This document shows, piece by piece, positions 55,425 to 64,000 of a stretch of DNA of 64,000 nucleotides. The translations under genes and the position numbers were made by a program. Each line of letters begins with the position of its first letter. The stretch's first letter is position 1. The DNA is taken from assembly GCA_028023455.1 (NCBI GenBank), contig JAQFVV010012420.1, forward strand, positions 2,788,001 through 2,852,000, given 5' to 3'. The DNA is from Epiperipatus broadwayi (Eukaryota > Onychophora > Udeonychophora > Euonychophora > Peripatidae). The notes beneath the pieces are model-generated. The model was not told where the DNA came from. It did no database searches and was given only the letters and a program-made list of their open reading frames with translations.

Positions 55425-55560
55425 ATTATAAAGCACTGAAAATATTGAAATTACTAAGATGAAAGTCGAATTCCAATAATGTGCTATTACTTTCAATATA
55501 CGTGAAATGTATTATTTAAAGTAATAGCGCCTTATCGGAGTTCGACTTCCGGTGAAACAT
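55425..55560. repeat. Relative of the 50.5-kb repeat with short inverted arms
   Basis: TTATTATTATAAAGCACTGA, TTGAAATTACTAAGATGAAA and AATAATGTGCTATTAC follow the same order as 50545-50620. GTCGAATTCCAATAATGTGC (from about 55466) is mirrored by GCGCCTTATCGGAGTTCGAC (to about 55547) around a 24-nt loop. The GC-richer arm AGTTCGACTTCCGG may preserve the ancestral sequence. Confidence 0.65.
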
Positions 55561-55642
55561 GAATCGCGTAACTTCAAAATCGTGTTAAATAAGTCCGCGT
55601 AAAAAGAGACCCAGGTGTATAAATTTTTCTCTTTTTTTAGCA

Positions 55643-55835
55643 TATTGTAATATCTATGTAAATGTTTTAAACATTTATTCACAAAGTGTACTATAGTTTA
55701 AAATTAATTATTTGCTTAGCATGATTTTGATAATTCTTGTCATATTCATAGCATGCTAAGCAAATAATAAATAATTTTATATTATAGTACCTTTTCTGAA
55801 TAAATGTTTGAAACATTTACGTAGATATTATAATC
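55643..55835. repeat. Inverted repeat, arms about 85 bp
   Basis: AATATCTATGTAAATGTTTT, ACATTTATTCA and ATTATTTGCTTAGCATG on the left mirror CATGCTAAGCAAATAAT, TGAATAAATGT and AAACATTTACGTAGATATT on the right. The loop is about 25 nt near 55.74 kb. Non-coding, possibly a MITE. Confidence 0.85.
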
Positions 55836-55839
55836 AAAT

Positions 55840-58060
55840 TTTGTAATAAATAAACAAATATAAAAATGCAATGGATTTTATACATTAATAGTATTTTATC
55901 TATGCAATTTTCCCCAAAAATATAATGCAATAAAGCAAAAAAAAATAATAATAATATGATTGACATAACAAAAATATACTTTTTATTTGTTAATTTTCCA
56001 TTCACATATATATGTTGCTTATTTATTTGCTATGAAAATTCATCCTAAACAATTTTAATGCAGAAATGATTTTAAATCAATTGGAATTATCGACCCCAAT
56101 AGAGTCTGGTGCATCTTGAAAGAGGAAAATATCATCAGAACTTAAACATGTTCTTTTATCAAAGAAAGATAATCAATTAAATTAGTCATTAGCATAATGC
56201 AAAACAAATAATAATATTATCTGTCAATCTATTTTGCTAAGAAATAACAATTCAGGAATGAAAATCTTAAACTATTTTGCTGAGAAATACCAATTCAGGA
56301 ATGAAAGAAAAGCATATGGAATTCTTCTTTCTTTTCAATCTTTTATTTTCAGATTAATGAGAAGTTTATGATTGTTCTTTCCCACCCTGATTAAAATTAA
56401 GTTTTTTTTTTAATACAATGATGTCAACATAGTCAATATCCTTCTATATCACGAATGCTTAGATATATATATATAAAAATAGAAGAAAACAAAATAAAAA
56501 AAATAATAAAGAAAATAAGAATTAAACAGACATAATTATTGAAAGATTATTTAAAAATGAAGTGAAAACACATTTAGTTCAAATGATTTTTTTAAAGTAA
56601 ATTATATACAAAAATAATTTCTTTTTTCAAAACTTCTTGTGCAGTTTCTATAATTTTAATTTATCCAATACAAAAAAAAAAACTATTTTAAAATAAATTT
56701 TGAACTAAAATATTCTGATGAATGAGTCCTGCAAGTTTTAAAATAAATATATATATATAAATAAACTTATTTAAGAATCATTTTACTTATCTGTCACAGT
56801 ATGGTTTTAAGTATTTTGGGGGGTTATTTTTACACATTTATTAAATTATTTGCCATATTTAGATAAATTAAAAATAAAAAAATAAAAAATTCATTTAGAA
56901 TATAATCTTAATTCTTAAACAGTAAATTAATTAAAATTATATACTATTATTTTGAAACATAAATAAAGTTACTATTTATCTTTATCTCAGTGTTTTAAAA
57001 ATACAAATGGAAGCACTTTACAATATACTTTAACTATCATTATGAAAAAATAAATAATTGAATATTTAAACCATAAGTTCACAAGACATTCAACCAACAG
57101 AAATAACAAGTTAGGTTTCAATTAAAGAGACCATAGCTCTCAAGTTAAAACATTTATTTGAAACTTATTTCAAATAAATTTTGCTCAGGCTGCAGATATT
57201 TTTCTTTTAAAAAATGTTTCAAAATACAGTATTAACTTGATTAGACAAGATGAGAGAATGAAAATTAACAGTCAGAGAATCAAAAAACAATTTTAAGGTG
57301 CAAGGGAATGGACCTTAGAATATGGGCTATAAAGATAAATAAAAATAATGAAAACATGCAATACACAATATAAAAAATGTATAAAAATATTATAGTTACA
57401 ACTGGAATCTATATAATTTCATAATGCGGAAAAAAAAAATTAAATAATTAACAAAACAAAAACAAAATATTTTACAAAAGAGGATAAAGTTTGGTCCAAA
57501 TGATATGGAAATTCTCAAGGGATTGACTTTTTGTTAAATAGTGAAACTGAAAAGCATAAAAAACATATGTTTAAGTAGATGATAACTTTTTCAAATTGTT
57601 TTAATATAAAAAAATTTATATACAAAAATGCACACAACACACACTTTATAGTCAGATAATTAGCAGAAGGTAAACATTTAAATTGGTGACTATCATTTAT
57701 CTAAATAAAGAATATTGTAGATATATTTGACTTTTTTTATATGAAATTTAAAGCCTAAATGTAATTTTGAATAAAATATATTTTTATAATTTAACAAAAG
57801 AATAATTCCTAATTACTTATTAAAAAGTGAGTGCTTGCTAAAGAAATATGCACATGCAAATATTTTACAATAAGTATCATATTCTATACATATATAGGTA
57901 ATGTTCTCCAGATACATCTGTGTATAATTAATTCTTATAAAAATATATATACCAATGTTTCTATTAATAGAAAGTTCATTATTATTATTCATCAATGTTT
58001 ATAGCACCTACCTCTACAACTATTTTCATAATAACTTTATCTTTCTTATTGCATTGCAAA
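55840..58060. other. AT-rich region with no recognised feature
   Basis: Contains only short frames and A/T runs. A partly repeated phrase (CAATTCAGGAATGAAA twice at 56.25-56.31 kb) is a short local duplication. Confidence 0.5.
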
Positions 58061-58066
58061 ATCCAT

Positions 58067-58159
58067 ATAATGTTAATATCATTTATGTTTTTTTTATTAC
58101 ATTGGGTTGTAAAAAGCATTGTAAAAAATAATAAAAAACATAAATGATATTAATATTAT
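58067..58159. repeat. Inverted repeat, arms about 31 bp, before hammerhead-like motif
   Basis: ATAATGTTAATATCATTTAT and the following T-rich part (58067-58098) mirror the A-rich part and ATAAATGATATTAATATTAT (58129-58159). The loop of about 30 nt contains two ATTGGGTTGTAAAAA/ATTGTAAAAAA-like copies. Position and order relative to the next motif match those at 3.4-3.7 kb. Confidence 0.8.
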
Positions 58160-58180
58160 ATTTTCATAATATTTATTACC

Positions 58181-58216
58181 CAGTTGATGACCAGTGTGAC
58201 CTGGCCAAAACATTGG
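58181..58216 (+). ncRNA. Hammerhead-like motif of PLE type
   Basis: TTGATGA (58184-58190; one change from CTGATGA), CCAG-TGTGAC-CTGG (4-bp stem II), then CCAAAACATTGGTAT where CGAAACGTTGGTAT is seen at 3.67 kb. Both the core strand and the stem are closer to consensus than in the 3.65-kb copy, but the GAAA core has become AAAA. A fossil motif of the same family. Confidence 0.4.
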
Positions 58217-58219
58217 TAT

Positions 58220-61200
58220 ATATATATACACACACATACTATAAATAATTATACACAAATATACCCAGATAACATTTCATTTATATCTGTAGCCCATGAA
58301 AATCTTCATTTTAATATATATATATGTTAAAAATGATTAATTAAAATAATTATGACCATAGTAAATATTTAGTAATTTCAAAACATTTAATGTTTTTGTA
58401 TTTTAAAAATTATAAACTGATACAGTAAGAGTAGATAGTTGTAGCTAAAGTGTTCTTTTCATTCTGCAATTATATTTAATAAAAATTTAGGATTATCAGG
58501 TGTCTGTCTTACTAAATTTATAAAGAGAAATAGGAACTATAGTATGTGGTTAACCAGTAATAGAAGTTTTTTACTTTTGATCTTAACAGGCTTATGACAC
58601 CATTGATGAAAATTAATTTCGATTTGGTAAAATTTAATTAGTAACTCTTCATTTTTTAAAAATTAGATTTTCATTTTATTACTTACTATTTGATAATATT
58701 TATTTTAATTATTCATTTAAAAATATTTTCTCTCAACATCATTTAAAATGCAATAAATTTATTATTTAGTGCGTTTTAATTATCACAAATAATCTTCTTC
58801 AGTTTGCAATATTTTAAATAATTAAAAAAAGCAAAACAATCTCAATGAAGGAGATAGTTAATAGAAATAACTGCTTTCCCATTTTAGGGCAACCAGAATA
58901 AATTTGCTACAAATAATGGATGCTAGATGATAGAAGGTTGACAAGTTTCTATCTTTCTCAATATAAATATTTCTCAGAAAAATATATGCTTTATGCTATT
59001 CAAAACAAAACTTAAAATTTTGCAAACCTAAAAGAGTTTGAAACTAAAACTAAATAACTTTATTAGTTATATAATATAACATTTATATATATATTTAATG
59101 GTCAGGTTCTAAGTTAACTGTGAGCACTTTAGACCTTTAGTAAAAAATATAATATATATATATGTAATGTTATAATTAAATATTTAGGTCGAAAGCACTC
59201 CTAAATGGATAAAAGTTTTTAAAGTTATACTTTATATATGTTTATGTCACTGTATTTATAAATATTTAATTACAAGACTACATATATATATATAACTTCT
59301 AAGAAATATAGATATGGAATAAGAATATCATTACACATATATAATATAATGAGCATGAATATCTCTTGACAAAAACTATCCCTTAATATTTATTAGCAGC
59401 AACATTTCCTTTTCTTCAACCATGAGTGAAGAAAAGAAACTATTACTATTAAATGCAGATTAAATGTAAGCTAGGAAACTCATGGATTGCTTTATTTTCT
59501 TATACTACATTGCATAAAAATAATACTGAAAACAATTAAACATTTATTTTAGAATAATTAATTCTAAAAATACAAAGAGTCCAAGTTAATATTTTATTGT
59601 TGAAGTTAGTAATGCTTATAGTTATTAAGTAAAAACCCCTAGATACTAGTATAGAACATATCTTGCAGTCACAATTTGATATCTAAGATACTGAAAACAT
59701 TGAGAAACATAAAAGTAGTACAGCATTACTATTAATGATTTATTAAGGATTATAAGTTGAAGTAAATAGCATTAACAAGTCCCAACACTACAAAAAAAAA
59801 GCAATAAGAGAATGTCTTTAATCACCATTCTTTTGTGGCACAGATAGAATAAATGGAATTAATCCAAAAACTTTTAAGTCAAGCACTGCACTGTGCCATA
59901 TAGAGCAATATGTATTTAAATGTAATAAGATTATAAATGATGAAACATGTAGAAATTAAATTTAAAAAAAGGAAAGAAAGAAATTATTAAATTTTGTTAA
60001 GGAAGAAAATAATTATAAATATTTGATTACAAATAAATCAAAAACACCATGCATCTTTCTCTTAGATTACATTAAATACATCTCTGTTATCAATGCCTAT
60101 TAATTACTCATACTTACAAAGATAGTCAATAAAAAAAAATATTACATTGCAAAATTTATTTTTGCAATCTACAAAATAAATAAATAAATAAACAACCAGA
60201 ACATCTTATATAATTTCCAAAAATAAAAATACAATCTAATTATAATTAGCAATTTAAATACTACTGTTGATAATTATTTATATACATACACACTCGCAAA
60301 TTTATATATATTCATTGCTATTAAAATCTCACCATCGCAAACAAAGCACATATCACAATAAATAAATACAAATCCTTATGTAAAAACGAAATCAAAGAGA
60401 TTTTTTTTTTTAAAACCTAAATGGCACTTTAATGGAAAGGGTGGATTTTTTCCATCCTTTACAATATAAATAATATTAAATAAAATTTCAAATTTTTATC
60501 ATGTTTTTCCAAGTCTAATCAATTTCCATTTTTAAAAAAATTTAATTGAAAAAAAAAAAAAACCTAAATGAAAACAAAGATAAAATTTTATGAGTATTTA
60601 TGTCTTAAGATAATATCCTTATATGTTGTTTAGACAGAAGCTTTAGATCTATTCAGACCATTCTCCAACTTGTCTTTTTTTATCTGACTTTCTTTTTAAA
60701 TCTGTATACATATTTTCTGTTTTAACAAAAGTTAATTATTTCTTTCTTTATCATTTTTTACTTTTAATTTTATCTCTACCTTTTTCTTTTCATAAATTCA
60801 TTATTTTTAGACATATTTTTTGATATGCAGTAAACTTAAAAACAAGATTTCTAGATCAATTCCAGTTAAAGAAATATAGCAAAATGAATGGAAATATTAT
60901 GATCAATCTGTCACTTTGGTGCTTGAATATCATTTGAACTTCTAAATAGATGAATGTAATTCATTATTATAAAACATATTCATAGCTGTCTCTCTCTCTC
61001 TCTTTTCAATAATTAGATATTTTTTCCTTCTTTACTTTCCCCATTATTTCAGTATTTATAATCTCATTTTTCCATTTTATTGTTTCATTCATTTTTCATA
61101 TCTTGAAATAATAATTAGATTTTCTTTTGTCCATATATTGGTTACATAGATGGCATTTTCAATGCCAAATATTTAAAACTTTTATTTTCTATATTTTTAA

Positions 61201-62390
61201 ATAACATTAAATTCATAAATAAAGTTATATGCATAAGTAATGATTAGTCACTGCAATCATAAACTTTTTTTATACATCTTAAGACACCATTAATTTTCTA
61301 GTGTTAAGTTAAAAAAACAAACAAGTAATGTGCTAAAACAAATATTAAAAGAATAACAAATACTAGTAAACTAGTAATATTTGCTTCTAGATATTCCTGC
61401 CTTCAGGTAGAAAAATATATATAAAAAAGATTTTTATGAAAAATAATAGTTTGCAGTGAACTATATTCTTCTATATTTGTTTAATTATAAATGCAAAATA
61501 TATATAAGTAATACATTTAGAAGAAAAAATAGAAATTAATTTGACAATGCATTAAAAAATAAAAATAAAAATGGGAAAAAAATTACTGCAGAAAAACATG
61601 TATGAACTTCAATTTGTATAAACAACATATATTTCAAAATAGGCTTTATAAAAAAGATATTAGAAATTATTAATCAGAAAGCTAAATATGTAAATTAAAG
61701 AATGCACTGCTCTCTCTATGACATACATATATAGTAATAATCTTATATTAACTTGACATTTGGTTTCAAATCCTCACATGGTTACCATAAACCACAAGTA
61801 ATAGCAAATCTTAAATAATATATATGCTTAACATATATACATATATTTATGATGTGATTGAATTTACAAATTATGCAGATTACAACATTAATAGAAATAA
61901 TTAACAAAATAAATAAATAAAAACAATAGAATATTGTAATTGTGAAAAATACATTGCAATAATAAATTGAGAGAGAGAGATTACATTCACATACATGCAG
62001 CTTTTTTCTTCCATTACTAAATTAATTATCTTCATCTTATCACATAAAGGCTTATAATGGTTCTTTTGGGGGCAGAATTGTTATTATAGTTAATTTTATC
62101 CTTTGATGACATTTTAGTAATCACGATTTAATTAATGTGCAAGATGAACAAATGTTTGATTGAAAGATAATTCATAATGCAGCTCATACAAGCGGGCACA
62201 TATTAACTTATGAATTCATAATTACATATTTCTAATTTTTTATTTAATATCTTTTTTTTAATCAGAGTATTACCTATTAATCCAGTAATGATGAAAATCG
62301 CTGGCACAAACAAATATATATATATAAAGATCAAATTAAACACTTATAATCTTCTAAAAAGGAAATGAATTATTTTTGTGAGTATTAGAC
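58220..62390. other. AT-rich region with no recognised gene
   Basis: Visible items are (TA)n-rich patches, (TC)n at about 60991-61004, (GA)n at about 61967-61980, and a decayed SINE family 2 piece with CACTTTGGTGCTTGAATATC at about 60.91-60.94 kb (plus). No coding signal. Confidence 0.5.
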
Positions 62391-62396
62391 AATATT

Positions 62397-62440
62397 CTGA
62401 TGAAGAGAAAGTTATTAGTCAAAATGTTGGTTTTGCTGCT
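62397..62440 (+). ncRNA. Hammerhead-like motif of PLE type
   Basis: CTGATGA at 62397-62403 is an exact core strand, followed by AGAGAAAGTTATTAGTC and AAAATGTTGGTTTTGCTGC. The end AAAATGTTGGT corresponds to GAAACGTTGGT in the 3.65-kb motif. Stem II is poorly paired here. The downstream AATAAAGGTGACGTTTCATT may be the element's 3' end. A fossil, not expected to be active. Confidence 0.35.
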
Positions 62441-62911
62441 AATGTTATGGCCAAATAAAGGTGACGTTTCATTCAGAATTATCAAAAGAAAGTAGCCATT
62501 CATAATGGAATATGATTCACGATAAGAAAGTTTGGTCCCTAGTTTAGATTATCATCTAGAATATATATATAAACACACATAAAAAATAACTAAAAAGGTC
62601 ATAAATTTATTAAATATATTTTTTATTCATTAAAAATACATATTGCACAAATATTTCCTAGCATTTCAGCTAAATAGTAGCAAAACAATTATAGATAGAA
62701 TACCTGTAATCCAAAATCCCTAATTCCAAGACCTTTTTTTGAATTTGTGATTTTTTTTCAATCTCATGAATGGACCTTTTACTCTTCCTTATAAAACCAA
62801 ACTCAGGTAAGTTCAAAAAAAAACAAGTAACTCAATGCAATTAGACTTATTAATTTATAGACACAATATTTAATTAAATGTTTGTTTTTTCTTTAATTTT
62901 ATTTGTAAATA

Positions 62912-63524
62912 AGCATTTATTTTTATATGACGCTATATGTACAATTGTATTACATTCAAAGATCAACCTTTCAAGCTAATTGTGCATGCGTCTTTTGCGA
63001 GTGTTAAATAATAAATGAATACTTCCCTCCACAATACAAGATATAGTATTTATGCAGGAATAAAAGGAATCCTCTTATTCCTACGACTCAAATTCTTTTA
63101 TATGAGCAAATCTGAAGTACTGTTGAGGAAAGCGTGAGAGAAGAATTCTCACTTTAAATTACTATTTATGATATTTGGATGAATGACGTCGGTGAAATTG
63201 TCTAGAATTTACTAAACATCACTCTAACTGAAACTTAATTATAAGTAAATAAGCATTTATTTTTATATGATGCTATGTGTACAATTGTATTACATTCAAA
63301 GATCAGCCTTTCAAGCTAATTGTGCATGCGTCTTTTGCGAGTGTTCCTCAACAGTAATTCAGATTTGCTCATATAAAAGAATTTGAGTCATAGGAATAAG
63401 AGAATTCCTTTTATTCCTGCATAAATACTATATCTTGTATTGTGGAGGGAAGTATTCATTTATTATTTAACACTCGCAAAAGACGCATGCACAATTAGCT
63501 TGAAAGGCTGATCTTTGAATGTAA
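62912..63524. mobile_element. Non-autonomous inverted-repeat element with 20-bp flanking duplication
   Basis: TTTAATTTTATTTGTAAATA occurs at 62892-62911 and at 63525-63544, flanking the element as a direct repeat. Inside are unit a (62912-63006, with TTGTGCATGCGTCTTTTGCG), unit b (to about 63133, with CCCTCCACAATACAAGATAT), a central spacer, a second direct copy of a (about 63248-63345), then inverted b (63346-63467) and inverted a (63468-63524). Arms match with very few differences. There is no ORF. The spacer (63134-63247) holds GAGAAGAATTCTC, a small palindrome. Confidence 0.85.
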
Positions 63525-63544
63525 TTTAATTTTATTTGTAAATA

Positions 63545-64000
63545 TGTGAGCAAAGTAATTTATTTGTTGTCAAAATGAAAAATCATCTTTGAAATTTGAT
63601 TTGGATAATATAAATTTTTGAATAATAAGTATTTCTATTTATTGATGACATCCTCCTATCTTAATAAATAATCAGACATTTAAAAAAACTATTACAAATC
63701 ACTTAAAACTAATTTAAATGATAAATTTAAAAATGATTTCATTTAAATTTATAATAAAATTTATATGAGATAAAAAAAATTCAAAATAAACTTTTTCACT
63801 ATTTTTTTTATTTTTTTAAAGTGTGCATTTATAATCTAATAATCAAAAATCTAAAAGGATGGAAAATCATATAATATACACCAACTGCAAAAACAATAAA
63901 ATACAAAATGAAATTCTATATGCCTTTGACATGTTGGCTGCAAAAAATATTTGAGTATCTGTATTAAAAACAGTAATCCATTACACATCACTCTATTTCT
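63545..64000. other. AT-rich window end with no recognised feature
   Basis: No gene, repeat or RNA-like signal seen. Confidence 0.5.

Noticed and set aside
62912-63524. Possible CRISPR-like or origin-like repeat cluster
   Set aside because: Repeats are long inverted arms with a flanking duplication in a eukaryotic context; no short regularly spaced repeats exist anywhere in the window.

Overview
The window is very A+T-rich, has no recognisable host gene, and consists of eukaryotic transposable elements in various states of decay. Penelope-like elements (PLEs) with GIY-YIG endonuclease domains, RTE-type and L1/Tx1-type non-LTR retrotransposons, a Ty3/gypsy remnant and short tRNA-derived SINEs indicate an invertebrate metazoan. 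I cannot name the species or phylum from sequence alone. No operon-like organisation, rRNA, genuine tRNA gene, CRISPR array or intact host CDS is visible.

Layout. 0-4 kb: a foldback-family copy, a degenerate L1/Tx1-like RT on the minus strand (about 1.4-2.4 kb), then an inverted-repeat unit ending in a hammerhead-like motif. 4-11 kb: featureless AT-rich DNA. 11-14.5 kb: a SINE, an 80-bp-period tandem repeat, a less AT-biased stretch and a foldback copy. 14.7-16.5 kb: PLE-A, with terminal inverted repeats. 20-22.8 kb: a 2.76-kb L1/Tx1-like insertion whose RT reading frame (807 codons, one internal TGA) runs antisense to its own poly(A) end, bounded by a 14-bp target-site duplication. 25-31 kb: RTE and other non-LTR fragments, PLE-B (minus) and PLE-C (plus), the latter with a tRNA-like segment and a 42-bp tandem repeat at its 3' end. 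31.8-32.6 kb: a foldback with arms of about 405 bp around an 11-nt loop. 34-36 kb: SINEs. 37.7-40.7 kb: PLE-D and a gypsy pol remnant, both minus. 40.8-41.4 kb: another foldback. 45 kb: head-to-head PLE-C-type termini. 47-50 kb: two RTE copies, the second internally inverted. 50.5-51.4 and 53-54.3 kb: composite inverted repeats. 55-64 kb: mostly featureless, with several inverted repeats, two further hammerhead-like motifs and a 0.6-kb inverted-repeat element with a 20-bp flanking duplication.

Three themes stand out. (1) Two unrelated non-LTR insertions (20-22.8 kb and 49.1-49.9 kb) both have the structure expected from twin priming (5' inversion), each with identifiable target-site duplications. 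(2) Hammerhead-ribozyme-like cores recur in PLE termini, next to inverted repeats, and in a multicopy foldback family; this fits published reports of hammerheads in PLE terminal repeats, but none here is shown to be active. (3) Several unrelated repeats share a 'unit, partial direct copy, inverted copy' architecture. Together these suggest PLE-type and related reverse transcription has built most of the structured sequence in this window.
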